NCBI GenBank assembly: GCA_013407085.1
Contig: JACCGJ010013332.1
Span: 1-64,000, forward strand
Reading direction: 5' to 3'
DNA length: 64,000 nt
Origin: Atriophallophorus winterbourni
Taxonomy: Eukaryota > Platyhelminthes > Trematoda > Plagiorchiida > Microphallidae
Each line of letters begins with the position of its first letter. The stretch's first letter is position 1. The notes below the pieces were generated by a model. That model searched no databases and was not told the DNA's origin. It worked only from the letters and a program-made list of their open reading frames with translations. The position numbers were made by a program, and so were the translations under genes. Positions 11,045 through 23,340 of the stretch are shown here, in pieces.

Positions 11045-11340
11045 CACACATCATTTCAATTCCTTCACAGTTAGTCGAACTTTCAGTTTTAATTGAATTA
11101 AATAAACTCGTCATTATGTTCCTGAATATGTATCAGTAACTAGTCCACTGAAACATGCACGGATTCGACCATGAAGATCAATAATGGAAGCATTGAGCTC
11201 GAGTTTCGCTCCTATCATAGGTAATCAGCAGTGTATAACATCTGCGCTGAGTGGGAATCGAACACACGACTAGCACCATTGTAGTCCAAAGTCTTACGGT
11301 CTGGAGTACCAACCGAATGTTCGACCGATCACAATTGAGC
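11045..11340 (-). mobile_element. SM-alpha-like SINE, minus copy
   Basis: Read on the minus strand, 11250-11325 is tRNA-like: GGTTGGTACTCC resembles a box A region and GTGTTCGATTCCCA at 11252-11265 fits the pol III box B. Downstream is CTGATTA (11222-11228), a CCTA/TAGG hairpin (11211-11221) and GAAAC (11203-11207), in the order of a hammerhead core. The CTGATGA box has one substitution and the spacing is off, so it is probably inactive. Confidence 0.55.
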
Positions 11341-11384
11341 CTTCATGAATCACTCATATAGAAAGCACATTAAAAAGCTTTTTC

Positions 11385-11620
11385 TGCCCTACCAGTCGTG
11401 AAGCAGACAGAAACATCTGTTGTGATCGCCTAACCAAGGTTTTAAGTCCCAACCTATACAGAGAATATGCACTGCTGCTGAGCTTCAATAATAGCGAAAT
11501 TCGAGTTCAGTGCATCCATTATGGACTATCGTGATCCAATTTGTGAATATTTCAAACGAATTGGTACTGATGAGTAGTCCCAAACATAGCTGACGAATTC
11601 TCCTGCACACGTTAAAACGT
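11385..11620 (+). mobile_element. SM-alpha-like SINE, plus copy
   Basis: A second copy in the opposite orientation. It has CTGCTGA (11475-11481), a GCT/AGC stem and GAAA (11496-11499), followed by TCGAGTTCAGTGCATCCATT, which matches the region after GAAAC in the minus copy. Its tRNA-like head is eroded (GTTTTAAGTCCCA in place of box B). Confidence 0.5.
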
Positions 11621-11639
11621 AGTCATTGTTTGCACCATA

Positions 11640-12100
11640 TCGAGGATCAGTCATCATAATGCACTATCAACTGTATTTAAAATACAAACTAATCGCGAAA
11701 CATATGTTTGTTTCATCCTTTTAATTGTTCAATTTTTATTCACTGAGATGCAAGATGATCAATATGACGGTTCACAAATGATTAATCACATCATTTTTTG
11801 CAACTTATCTCAACCCCGTTATTGGTTAAATGCGGATATTCCTTTTTCTATTCCTTTTTCTGTATAAATATTTTGCGACATCAGCTTGTTTATAAAAATT
11901 AATCTGCGTTAGTTGAATTTGCTGGCGAGGATATTCCGGAAACTGGCTTACAACAAGTCCTCTTGACTATAGCGGACTTTGATTTTTCATTAATAATTTT
12001 ACGCAATCTACACTGACCTAGTTTTATAACAATTTCTTCTATTTCTAACAGATCTTTTATCCAATACGCTTTATTGGATCTCTGTCAATACGAAGTTCAT
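11640..12100. other. AT-rich spacer
   Basis: I see no gene, clear repeat or structure between the SINE pair and the RTE fragment. Confidence 0.5.
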
Positions 12101-12780
12101 AAGAATACATAAGAAACATCTGTGAAACCTGGACCAACCACGAAAGACACGAATGGAAGCTAAATGCTTTCCATCTACGAAGCATCCGTCGTATCGTGAA
12201 CATATCGTGGGTGTACAAAGTGACTTATGCTGAAATGATTTAAAAAGCTGGTCTACAGAGCATGTTCACCCTATTACGTCATTGCTGCCTGCGGTGGCTT
12301 GGTCAGGTCTATAGAATGGAAAATGTTCGTACTCCGAAAGATTTACTCTATGGTGAGTTGCAATTAGAAAGTCGACCATTGGGCAGACCGCACTTGCGGT
12401 ACAAAGACGTTTGCAAAAGATATGTGGAAGCTCTTGGCATTGACCATGCGAGTTGGGAAGATCTAGCTTTAGACCGCTCACATTGGATGCATTGTGTAAA
12501 GCGTCGTCTGCAAGCTCGGAACGCAGATCACGCCGCAGGCGTGCAACTGACGCCCTACAACCGAGATCTGTCTATCCATGCGAGCGCTGCGGGACAGATT
12601 GTTCCTCCCGAATCGAACTGTTTAGTCATTCAAAAAGCTGCGGAACATAAAAATACATGCAACTGTGATGTACATCGATGGTCGACATCGACCAAAGGAG
12701 GCCAACGCACACAATTCAGAAGCTGTGTTTTCTGCACAAACATTGAAATTAACGAGTATCTTACACAACTATGTAGCTGA
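12100..12780 (+). pseudogene. RTE-type retrotransposon, C-terminal fragment
   Basis: The 172-codon frame at 12262-12780 starts MFTLLRHCCLRWLGQVYRM, the conserved R-W-L-G-x-V-x-R-M segment at the C-terminus of RTE-like LINE proteins, followed by LLYGEL, RPLGRP, LRYKDVCKR and a WEDLALDRSHW block. The upstream stretch from 12120 still encodes pieces of the preceding region (similar to ETWTTHARHERKLNAFH in the copy at 38014-38283) but with stops. Reverse-transcriptase and endonuclease domains are missing, so this is a 5'-truncated copy. A minus-strand relative is at 37565-39475. Confidence 0.75.
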
Positions 12781-13296
12781 GATCTTCAACCTACAATATC
12801 ACGCATTTGGATTATTTTTCTAATAGTTGCACTCTTACAGAATTGAGGTTAACTTTGATGCAACATATGCAGAATATATTCTTTGAGCGTGTTTGTATAG
12901 TATTTGTACCCCCCAGTAAATTCAAATCTCTAATTGTACATCCAATAGATAAACATTTTCGGCCTAACAACCTTTCCCAATTTATTCAAAATGACCAGGA
13001 CTTTTTTATACTATCCGATTTATTGCGGAGATTCGCAGTGCATTCGTGATGAGTGATTATCACGGACTTTCGAATGATAGGCAGAACTCCACCCTCAGAC
13101 GCAACAAATAAATATGAAGAGCTGGACGACGACAATTCCGAATTGCATGTGAACGGTTCAAGCGGGAATATTTTCGTAAGTATCAAAAGATGCGCGGCGT
13201 CAGCCGCAATCAAACGATGTGAAACTGGCCAATGTCAGTCAAACCAGTTCTGCGTGAGAAGACTTGGAGTGTACGGGTTAGCACGAAGTCAATTGA

Positions 13297-14010
13297 CAAA
13301 TCAAGATTCAAGATTCAAGTATTTATGATCACCATAATCACAGCTTTACAATTAAAATCTTATAGTAAATATTCGTTCATGAAAAAGGAATAAAAATAAT
13401 TATGTAATCTCAGTATAGTCCAGTTGAATACTCATAATTTTGCAAAACATAAGTGTACAAATTTCGAATGAAAGTTTCGACACTGGAAGCGATGACAATA
13501 GTTTCGGGGAGGGTATTCCAAAGGAAACAGACACGTACAGAATAAAAATATCGGCGAGAGCTGATATGGGAGTGGGGAATTTGTAGTGTGGCTGAGTGGC
13601 TGCGTGTATGTTGTGAATCACGGTATTCGAATAAATGTTTTAAAGCATGATGTGGTGTATTTAACATTTTGTATGTTAGTATCACATCACTTCAAAAGCT
13701 TCTTTAAAGGGGAGTAGGTAGTCTCAGTTTTTGCTATCGTTTCTTAACGTTCGTTTACGGAAATCACTTATGAGTTTGGACGCACGATGGTATAAATTAT
13801 CATGAAATAATATATTCTCTTTTCACCACGTAGTCCAAGCTTTTGATGCATTCTCCATTGTAGGAAGTAAGTAGGCTTTGATGATGGTGGGCAATTTTCC
13901 AGGTGAGAAGGTTTTGAAAATCCGTCGCGGCATACCCGGAAGCTTGGAAGCACGCTTGTAGATGACCTCACAATACGGGAAGTTACAACCGGTACAGACA
14001 TGATTGAGGT
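13297..14010 (-). pseudogene. CR1/Jockey-type LINE, 3' end fragment
   Basis: The minus-strand frame at 13410-13685 encodes LLTYKMLNTP-type and SSRRYFYSVRVCFLWNTLPE segments typical of the C-terminus of CR1-like ORF2. The frame at 13768-14001 and its neighbouring frames hold the preceding YKRAS...LPTI...AW.TW region, broken by shifts. At its 3' side, at 13297-13318, the minus strand ends in repeated TTGAATC units, like the short tandem tails of CR1 elements. Confidence 0.7.
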
Positions 14011-14149
14011 TCTCCGGTAGGTGCTCTGATTTACCTATAATCGGTAGGCATTTCTTTTGTTATTTGTCTTGTGCGTATGTTATATCTGTAATACACAGCT
14101 GGCCACTCGCGGGTGGGTGATATTCACAACTGTATCTGACCTACGTATA

Positions 14150-14390
14150 TTGGTCCTCACATTCCCATCCATTATACACCACAACCGGTTTCTAGCTGTT
14201 TGCTGTCATCAAGTTCAGTCAGCAAAATCATGTTCAGGGAGCATTGAAACATTGGTATAGTTTTAAACAAAAGACAACTTGAATGTCTCTTTTAAATAGG
14301 GTTCTTACAAAGAACCACGATATTCAAATGCAGAAGCACGCAGGGATTCCTGGCCAAGCACTCAAGGCCCTCATGGATGAAGATATAGTT
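14150..14390 (+). repeat. Single monomer of the ~240-bp satellite
   Basis: Contains CACAACCGGTTTCTAGCTGT, GGGAGCATTGAAACATTGG and TTCCTGGCCAAGCACTCAAG, the same block order as the monomers at 21460-22960. Confidence 0.65.
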
Positions 14391-14559
14391 TTTGGTTCTA
14401 AACTGGATTGACACGCCGGACAGCCCATGTAACAATGATTAAAACCTACAGGTGTCGTTTCCTCATTCTGGACATTGACCCACATAAACGATTCTGCTGA
14501 TTGTTAACCATAGCTGATTTCTGGCTGTCTATTTTGTGTGTCGATTTGCTGACCTATTT

Positions 14560-15300
14560 AAATCTTGCGGAAGATATGAGTAATCAAAAACTCATCGGAA
14601 ATACTACGAGATTAGGCACTATCTGTCAAGATCGTGATTCGCCTATACAATCAATCTGTGTAATAATACCAGTTATCGCACAGCCAATTCAGACACTTTC
14701 AACTGATTTTCTTGCGGTTTTCAAACCGCAGTCATTGATTAATGTTGTCAAACAGCGATTCGAGCACCCCATCGTCACCAGCGGTCTGACAGTATTTAGC
14801 AGCCCTTGTAGACTACATTCCAACAAGCTTATAATTTCGGTGCAATAGTTCGAACATATAATCGTTCGAAAAATCATCCATCTATCGACTTTGGAAACAA
14901 TGTCCCCGCTTCACATGGTGGAAAAAGAAAAGCAGATATTTGAAGTTCATTTGGAGATAATCGATCTCTTGATCACTTTACCATTAGAGACCTTATTCTA
15001 TCACGCATATCTATGATTTTACGACATCACGACATGAAATAATCGTGTTATAAAAGCTTGACTTAGTGTATGCTTATCATAAAATTCCCCTCACAAAGGA
15101 AGACATTCCCCGAACAGCAGTCAAACACGATTCAGCTTAATCGCATTCGTACGCATGCCATTCGGCCTCCGCAATGCCACGAAAACATTCCAACTTTTTG
15201 TGGACCAAGTTTCTCATGGTTTACCCTTCGCGAACGTATACATAGATGAAGTAGTAAGCGCCAGCAGGGAATCGTCTGGACATGATTATAATTTTCATAA
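14560..15300 (+). pseudogene. Ty3/Gypsy pol fragment
   Basis: The frame at 14501-14848 ends with QPIQTLSTDFLAVF...HPIVTSGLTVFS, the segment before the reverse transcriptase in Gypsy pol. After a stretch with shifts and a gap, 15155-15337 encodes MPFGLRNATKTFQLFVDQVS then NVYIDEVVSASRE, matching RMPFGLRNAAQTFQ and the Y-x-D-D catalytic box. The second catalytic aspartate is replaced (IDEV for the usual DD), so the copy is dead. It is cut off at about 15300 by the neighbouring CR1 fragment. Confidence 0.75.
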
Positions 15301-15304
15301 GGAC

Positions 15305-16741
15305 TTCAACGTCTATCTGTATACGAAATTGTCGTGAACCGTGTTGGCTCCCGAAAGTAACTTCTTTTCTTCGAGGTATTTTCATAGTCTCTTTGCCATG
15401 ATCCTTTCGAGCACCTTGGATACATCGGAAAACAGGGAAACAAGCTTGTAAATTGCGGGATCTGAAGGCGCCCCTTTGAAAATCGACAGATTTCATTCCA
15501 TTTCCATTCCATTGGTATGACACTTTGGGACAGCGATTCGCCGAAAAACTGAGTCAGAGGTCAGCATAGAAATTGTGCACAATGCTTGAGTATATCGGGG
15601 TTTTTCTTGGATTCAACGATAGTAGAGTTCCCAGCACCTCTTCTTAAGGAATGGTTATTGTGTCCAGTTGTATATTCACGCTATCCTTCGGACAAAATAC
15701 TGTAGCATAATAATATACGAGAACATCCGTGGTGTCAGCTGCATTTGTGGTCATTCTTGAGAGCGTCCGTAACACCGCAACTCAAGGGTTTCACTAAATA
15801 CTGAATTTTCACAATCCGTTAAAGAATCTTTGGATGCCGCTCCATTTTAGACGTTATATCAGCTTGATACTGTATTTTGTCTTCAATAATAATTTTAGTA
15901 ACATAGTTCATAAGTGTTCCTAAGGTCTCTTACGAGGTTTTGTTTTAAACCCAAATGCATGTCCACACTGTTTATGTACGAATGTTGAATTAGAGTTGAT
16001 TTCCCGGTTAAGCTTGGTCAAAATGCTGGACCACTGCTCTTTCACTCCGATGCCTTCAATTTGCCAATCGCTAATCGCTAATCGCGTTTGATAATTTAGA
16101 TAGGCATGCATTTCTGATGATTTTTATAGCATCCTTTTTCCGACATAGGTAGTCGAAATTTAAGACCAAACGATCGCTCGAACCAAGCGGACAATCGTAT
16201 GTAATGCTTTCGACGGAGTCTTCTTCAGTTGTCAGGATCAGATCGAGCATTGAAGGCATATCTGTCCCTCTGTATCTTGTATTGCTTGCCTGCGTGATTA
16301 TAATGAAGAATGTTTTCAAAGAGCTGCTGGAAGATGGCAGCAGTGGAGTTCTGAGAAACTTTGTTAGTCTTCGGCAAGTTAGGTAGATCAAAGTCTTCCA
16401 TGATCAACATTCTGGCATGATATCTCGAGGCAATCAAAGGTAACTTTTCGGGTATAGTCGCATTATACACTTCGGGGATGCTGGTGGACGATTAATTACG
16501 CCGATTTTGCAATCTTTGCCCGTAGTCGTTGTCAACAAGCACCATAGCGTGTCCGGAAGCACAAATTCGGAATCCGTGAATTTTCTGAATTTGAGTCTCT
16601 GATCATTTGAGAGTGCCATACCTCCTCCACGTGATGCACGGTCTCGGCGGAATAGTGACATGCCAGCAATCTCTAACTCACAATCCTGGATCTCCGGGTT
16701 TAACCCAGTTTCGGTAATGGCGATTAACTGAGGTCGGCCCA
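15305..16741 (-). pseudogene. CR1/Jockey-type LINE: endonuclease and start of reverse transcriptase
   Basis: Read leftwards, 16742-16434 encodes an APE-type endonuclease start (LIAITETGLNPEIQDCELEI, then RASRGGGMAL) and 16391-16071 its C-terminal part (LDLILTTEEDS, PLGSSDRLVLNFDYL, where SDR replaces the catalytic S-D-H). After a linker, 15523-15306 holds the N-terminal reverse-transcriptase region, read in shifted frames. Frameshifts and stops separate all parts. Confidence 0.7.
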
Positions 16742-17870
16742 TTGATAACCCTTCATGATTCGAACACTACAAATGCGCAAAGCCTTTCGAACAAATTTAC
16801 GGAGTTAACCGATATATGCTCGGGCTACTCGCCCGACCTTATAGCCATCACAGAAACATGGTATTCTTCCCAATTGATTGAAACGGATATATCCATTTCA
16901 AATATGAATTTGATATGGAACGATCGAGAGAGAAGTGATGACGGTATTTCTCTTTATTATCATGATCGCCCAATAGAAAACACAAAATTCGCACGCGAGG
17001 ATTCAATTTGGTGTTATTTAAAGCTGTTGTCTAGTGAAGTTTGCATGATTAGGGTGGTTTACCGGTCTTTTTTATCTACGGAATCGTACAACGAGATGTT
17101 GATTCTTTAATTTCGCAAAAAACAATACATATTATGGGTGATTTTAATGTGCCTACCCTTTATATCAGGGACATTCACTTCCCACGAACGCTCGAATACC
17201 GATTCAAAATGGTACTAGATTCAGTCCCTTTATACAACCATGTTCACGAATGCACTCGGAGAAGAGGATCCGAAAGCCTTTTAGTCTTGGATTTGGTGTT
17301 AAAATCGGAAGAACAATCTATCGAAGCGATCGGATTCCAGGCTCCACTGGGTCTTAGTGACCATTCAGTGCTTGTATTCGACTGTTTGCAGTACTCAGCA
17401 ATCGTTTGCTCCGAATGGGATGGTTCGCCGTTTAGATAAATTGGCTTTGAGTAAATCGCTCGTGCGATTCAGCATTGGCAGAGGGAACACATAAGCCTGG
17501 ACTCGCAATGGAACGAACATATAGATTTTCTGAAACTGAAGATAGACGAGAACTTACTGATCGCTCCTATAAGATCCGAACATGAACTTCGTTTTGTTAT
17601 CCACACCAGAACAAAAAAGTGGATAGCGCTGAACCGAGCAGCATGAAAACAGCCCAAAGCCAACTATAATTCTAATTCTTGGCAATATCTTCAAATGTTA
17701 CGCAACAAAGTGACTTCAATTATTCGAGACTATGAGGACGAGCACCAATCGATACTGCTGTCAAAAATGGAACGCAACCCAATGCTATGATACAAAATCG
17801 TGAACGAGAAAGCAAAAGTCCAGAATGGTGGAAAACTCACTGAGACCGCGCTGCGAACCGCAAATACTCT
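16742..17870 (+). pseudogene. CR1/Jockey-type LINE: endonuclease fragment on the opposite strand
   Basis: The plus-strand frame at 16742-17110 encodes PDLIAITETWYSSQLIETDI and a DDGISLYYHDRPI segment; 17134-17439 encodes MGDFNVPTLYIRDIHF, LLVLDLVLKSEE and APLGLSDHSVLVFD. This keeps the endonuclease residues N (GDFN) and the S-D-H triad. A single break near 17110 separates the two parts. Beyond 17440 the linker before the reverse transcriptase is full of stops. It abuts the minus copy at 16741/16742. Confidence 0.75.
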
Positions 17871-18005
17871 GAAATGTTCGTGCTAAACTTTTAGCGGAAC
17901 GTTCTGAGTATTCCGTCGACTCAGTAATCGAAACATTGATCAACATTTTGATAAATCCATAATGCATAAATGCATAATGCACCTTATCCAACAGGATAGT
18001 AAACA

Positions 18006-19250
18006 TTTATGGTGCCCCACCTAAAACAGACTTTGCTACAACAATGGAAGAGCAGTTAAACATGTATTTTGAAGCCTGTTTGAGTTCCAGTTGATTACTG
18101 CTTGCTGATGATGTTGAGATCCTGGGACACGACAGTAGAGATACGTTTATGTCGGATTTAGAAAACGTAATCAAATAGTGAATGCCATGGCACTTGCCAA
18201 TAAACCTGGGGAAGAGGTGGATCCTAAAGACTAATTCCCGACGACAAAACTAGAAGTCGGCGAAGGAACATCAGAATATCTGCTCTCAGTAAATGAAAGA
18301 TCTCGTCATTACGAATACATGAGATTTTAAGTTACCTACTCAGTGTGGCGAAGCAGCAAACAAAGTTCGCAGGAGAAGAAAGCACGGAAGGCCAGGTGAG
18401 AATTTCTAGGCCAATCACTCTATATAGAATTGGTTATGAAGCGTTGAAAATAAGTTAACATAAACTGAGATCAACATTTGTTTTTGTAGCGTGGAAGATG
18501 CTAAACAACATGTGATTGCAGTTGAACTCGTGTAAGTAGGTCAATAACAGTATATTTTGTCGAAGAAAAATAAACCTTGGTTCTCGCAACATGGATGTGA
18601 TTTAGTGTTAGTTGCTCTCCAAAACAACACGCCTGCAAACCGTGTTACTCACATGATGCGATGGCCTGAGGTGAAGATGTGTCAATTTTGTTTCCACGCT
18701 CAATTTAATAATAATACGCGACTGATATAAACGCTGAACCTAGAAACAAATTAGTTGCGATTCGCAAAATTAATGTCATTTTAATTTTCAGCTACTCAAC
18801 TATTTGGTTTTGTAAAGTTAAGTGTCATGTCTGATAGATTCGACCAAATATATAAACAGATTTTGGCTTGACTATTTTGACCTAGTTTTCAGTGCTGTCT
18901 CGTCTACTCGGGTGTTCTTTCGTTTGCATTTCTTTTCAGGAAATCGCTGCAAGCATTTTTGTCAAAATTTTTAAAATTTTTATCCTTATTAAAGTAATTT
19001 GTTCCTCACATCCCACTTCCAGTTTCTGGCTGTTTGCCGTCATCGGGTGGCGACAGTAAGATGAGGTTCATTGAGCCGTGAAACTGTGGATAAATGGTAA
19101 ACAAAGTTTTGCTCGAATGCCACTATTACAAAAGGTTCCTATGTGTATAGTGTTGCTCACATCCGACTGAAAACCATGTTACTCACACGATACGATGGCC
19201 TGAGTTTATGTGGTGTCATTTTTTCCATGCTCAATGTAACAATAATTCAC
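18006..19250 (+). mobile_element. Composite dispersed repeat, copy 2
   Basis: Sister of 9430-10620, about 8.6 kb away in the same orientation. At 18095-18180 it still encodes LLLADDVEILGHDSRDTF, a reverse-transcriptase catalytic motif with L-A-D-D for F-A-D-D. It continues through GGATCCTAAAGACTAATTCC and a stretch ending in CATGATGCGATGG, then a satellite monomer at 19010-19190. Confidence 0.65.
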
Positions 19251-20030
19251 GCTGTATTTAGAAATAGGTTAGTTGCGAATTTCAAAATTAATGTCATTTT
19301 TAATTAGTACATTTTCCTATATTTTCCGACTGCATAACCATAATTCATTGTTCAAACAATATAAGTTTATTGCTGTGTATTGTGTGCAATTCAATTGGAC
19401 ACTTTATTTGTCTTCAATTATGATCTAGCAGCATCTGACGGTAGATTTTTTAACACGGAAAATTTCCGATTCGAGGACGAATACTTCCGGTACACCACTA
19501 ATGAATCCAATGAATCGTGATAGTACCCCGTTCATTCTCACAAATGTGAGTTAACTTTCAAGCCAGACAGATAGAATTCTACTGACCTCGACCGCTTCAG
19601 CATTTGTAATAGTCAAAAGTGTTCAACTCAGACAAAAGCTTGAAGCATTCAAATAGCAATCGCTAGCTCCTTCGTCAACCTCTTGGGTCTAGTCGGTCAG
19701 CAACGTCAGCATGATTGTTAAGCATGAACAAGATTCACGAAAGCATGCTGCGCTGTATATAAGATCCTTAGTGACGAAACAATTTATCCAACACTATACA
19801 CTCTAAAACTTCCGATATCGCAAGTAGTGAAGTCATAAGACGGCAATTTGCTATGAATGTTCGATGCAAACTCTAGACGGATACGAATTCAAAAACGACG
19901 ATGACTTTCTCACTGGAAACCAAGTTAACAAGCTGTTACGTACTGACAAAATTACTTCATATTATTTTAAAGAACCTACTTCCTTTATTCGTGAAAACAC
20001 TCCAGCTTTTTCAAGTTCACTAGTTACACA
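19250..20030. other. No recognised gene
   Basis: AT-rich DNA with an open frame of 72 codons from 19864 that matches nothing I know. I see no splice context or family motif. Confidence 0.4.
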
Positions 20031-20034
20031 TACA

Positions 20035-20850
20035 AACCAGGGTGGTACACGGTGGAGATATCTGCCCAAACCGACTTGTTAAACACAACCGTCTCAGCAC
20101 GAACGGTTTCTTTGAAGGTTTTTACAGTCAGCCTAATGTAATTTTCTTTTGTGACTATGTATTATCGATTGGTCTGAAATCCATTAGAATTTTCTCGCCT
20201 TTGCATTGGCTTACTTTATATGAGTTGCTCGATTTAATCTTACTAAGAAGTTGTCGAGTATGTACTATAGGATTAGTACCACTTCTTTGTTTCGAAACTT
20301 TGATCATCTGGATTATTTGATGAATTAGGTTTCCAGTTGAAGGGGGCATTTGTGATATTGAGTGTACACATAATCTGACTGTAGAAATTCACGCAAGCCT
20401 GAAACCATAGGCAACAACTCACATGGATTAAAAGAAACATACAAATTACAAACAACATACAGTAGGTTTAAACTTAAACTGTATTTCAGCAATGAAATGG
20501 ACAATGTTCGTGACCGATCGGGAAACATAATCATGAAAAATATAGTTTGTAATGAATCGGTGTGAGCAGTTTATTGGTAACGCTTCGCTTATGAGTCAGA
20601 AGCTGCATCAGGTCAAGGCTATCAGTACGAACAAAGATCATGCTTGGTCCTTATACTTACATCAGATCCCACAGCTGTACAGAATATCGTTTATTAACCG
20701 CAAATCGCACAATGCGATCACGTTGTCCTAGAATTCGAGTAAGTATGTAGCATGTTGAGGTAACAATGGCTGGTAAGAATGCAGTCAATAAGGTGGATGG
20801 GGGAGATATCTCCACATTCTGGCGTCCGGTTCTGCAGTGGATAAACATTA
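20035..20850. mobile_element. Fragments related to the Penelope-like element 3' region
   Basis: The segment 20755-20850, AATAAGGTGGATGGGGGAGA then TCTGGCGTCCGGTTCTGCAG, recurs at 25010-25080 and inverted at 22940-22990. A shorter inverted piece with GTGGAGATATCTGCCCAAAC is at 20050. At two of these places a GIY-YIG fragment lies beside it. Confidence 0.5.
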
Positions 20851-21114
20851 ACTTGCGTGATCAGGAGTGCGCGCTTTGATAACGTAATTAAGCTAATCGG
20901 TCAGATGTCATTCACATTGCCAAGACTAAAACAGTTAGGTGACCAAAACAGTTAAGACGTCACGTAATGGTGGTGTTTCGTCAATGGATATTGATCGCGC
21001 CTGCTTATCTTAACGAGAGCAGCACACACCATGTTCGTACCAGCCTAATTTAACAGTGATATACAAGCGCTACTTGTTAACTATTTCTCCACAGTTTCAA
21101 GCGCATGCGGATCC

Positions 21115-21340
21115 TGAGAGAAATTAACGCTAAATCACATCCATGTTGCGAGAACCGAAGTTTATTTTTCTTCGACAAACTGTTATTGACCTACTCACAC
21201 GAGTTCAAGCTCAATCACATCTTGTTCAGCTTCTTCCACGCTACAAAAACAAATGTTGATCTCAGTTTATATTAAGTTATTTTCAACACTTCATAACCAA
21301 TGCTATATAGAGTGATTGGCCTAAACCTTTTCTCCTTGCG
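21115..21340 (-). repeat. Inverted piece of the composite repeat
   Basis: This is the reverse complement of about 18400-18630, recognisable by ACTCACACGAGTTCAAGCTC and CAAATGTTGATCTCAGTTTA. Confidence 0.7.
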
Positions 21341-21459
21341 TTCGGTGCTGTCTCGTCTGACCGGGTGTTCGTTGGTTTTTATCGAAATTCGTTAGGCATT
21401 TGAATTCAAAAAATCGCTGCGAGCATTTTTGTCAAAGATTTATAACTTGTTATACAAAA

Positions 21460-22880
21460 TAAAATAATGTGTCGCTCACATCCATCGCACTTACACACCA
21501 CTACCTGTTTCTATCTGGATGTCGTCTTTTGTTTGAGAAAGGAAGATTAGTTTCAGTGAGCATTGAAACGGCGGATAAGTGGTTTACAAAGGTATACTTC
21601 AATGTCATTATTACAGAATGTTTTAAGAACGAATCACATAGTGATTCCTGGTCAAGCAACCGAGGCGCACATGGATGCATACGTGATGCGCTCCACGCAT
21701 ACCCCGCACGTACACATTGCCACCGGTTTCCGGCTGTTTGCAGTTAACAGGTGGATACAATGAGATAAATTTCAGTGAGGCTTGAAATAGCTGAATAGTT
21801 GTAGATAAAGTTATATTGTAATACCACTGTTACATAGTGTCCGAACAACTAAGCACGTAGTTCCAACTCAGAATAACATAGTGTTTACTGGTCAAGCACA
21901 CAAGGTGTTCATGAATGTCGAAAGTAATATGTTGTTCACAAACACCGCACTTACACACAACTACTGGTTTCTGGCTATCTGCTACCATCATGTCGATAGA
22001 GTAAGATTAGTTTCCGTGAGCCATGAAACCTTGGATGAGTTGAAAGCAAATTTATACTTGAATGCCACTGTTTCAGGTGGTTCGTACAACGAACCAAGGT
22101 GTTCAAGCACACAAGGGTTGCCGTCATCAGGTGGAGACAGAAACATTATGTTCGGTGAGCCTTGGAACAGTGGTGAAGTGTTAAAATACCGTCTGGAATA
22201 AATGCGGCAATCATGTAGGGCAAAATAAAGTGTTTCTCACACCTCAGACACTTACAAACCAAAACCGATTTCTGAATGTTTACCTTCATCAGGTGGAAAC
22301 AATGAGATTGGTTTTGGGTGAGCTTTGAAAAAGTGGATCATTTTTTAACAAAGTTATTCTTAAATGCCATTTTTGCATAGGGTTCGTAGAACGAATCATT
22401 TTGTGCAATCACTCAGTCGCATAATTATTACTGGTCAAGCATTCAGTGCTTTCACGGATGACCGAATTAATGTGTTGCTCGCATCCGCTGCACTTACAAA
22501 CCCCATCCGGTTTCAGGTTGTTTGCCTTCATCAGGTGGAGACAGTAAGATAATTTTTTGTGAGCCTTGAAAACGTGTATGTGTTAAACAAAGCAATACTT
22601 GAATTCAACTGTAACTTAGTGTTCATTCAAAGAACCATAGTGTTTAGACAGTCAACCACATATTGTTCCATGGTCAAGCATTTAAGGCGATCATGAATGA
22701 CCACAGTAATGTGTTGCTCACATCCCCTCACTTATGTATCACTACTGTCTCTGGATAGTCGCAAACATCAAGCGGAGACAGTATGATTAGTTTCAAAGTG
22801 CTTAGAATCAGTGGATTAGTTGTAAACAAGCACATACTTGAATGCTACTGTTACAAATTGTAATAACAACGAACTAGAGT
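21460..22880 (+). repeat. Tandem satellite, monomers of about 240 bp
   Basis: The block GCTCACATCC...CACTTACA...GGTTTCTGGCTGTTTGCC...CAGTGAGCCTTGAAAC...GAATGCCACTGTTACA...TGGTCAAGCAC recurs at about 21470, 21700, 21932, 22230, 22472 and 22712, a spacing near 235 to 240 bp with one longer unit. Monomers differ by many substitutions, so the array is old. Single or paired units are scattered at 10390, 14150, 19010, 30200, 34200, 40640 (inverted), 42890 and 48765-49110 (inverted). Confidence 0.8.
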
Positions 22881-22929
22881 GTTCAAACGCAGAATCACAT
22901 TTGATTCTTGGTCGATCACTCAAGGCGCT

Positions 22930-23340
22930 CATGCAGAACCAAACGCCAGATTGTGGAGATATCTGCCTCATCCACCTTATCGCTGCATTCTTACCAATCT
23001 TTGTTATCCCAACCGCCTCATTGTGAAGTCGTTCAGGTATGGTTTACCGCCAGCCTTATCACTTCTACGTTATCAAGATCAACGCTGAGACATGTGTCCA
23101 GCACTGTGTTCAGCTAGTGATGAATCTCTTATCAGTGATTGGTATTCACTGGAATTGAGTGGCTGCTTACCGATTCGATTTTTGTGTTCACTTATCCTTG
23201 TACTGAGTTCTCTAGATGTTTGCCCGATATATACTACCGAGCAACCCTTACAGTTGATTTTATATAAGCAATTCGTCGCGCAGCCTAACGGTGTTTTATC
23301 TTCGAGATTCATTAATAAGGATCGGAGAGTTAAACCCATT
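22930..23340 (-). pseudogene. Penelope-like element, GIY-YIG endonuclease fragment
   Basis: The minus-strand frame at 23079-23339 encodes CLYKINCKGCSVVYIGQTSR followed by ELSTRISEHKNRIGKQP. This is the GIY-YIG nuclease of Penelope-like retroelements: C-x2-C-type residues before VYIGQT, then the R-x3-H segment. The reverse transcriptase is absent. The 3' flank shares the GGTGGATGAGGCAGATATCT block with the pieces at 20755 and 25010. Confidence 0.75.

Noticed and set aside
13053..13328. A 91-codon plus-strand frame
   Set aside because: It runs antisense to the 3' region of the CR1 fragment and has no family features.
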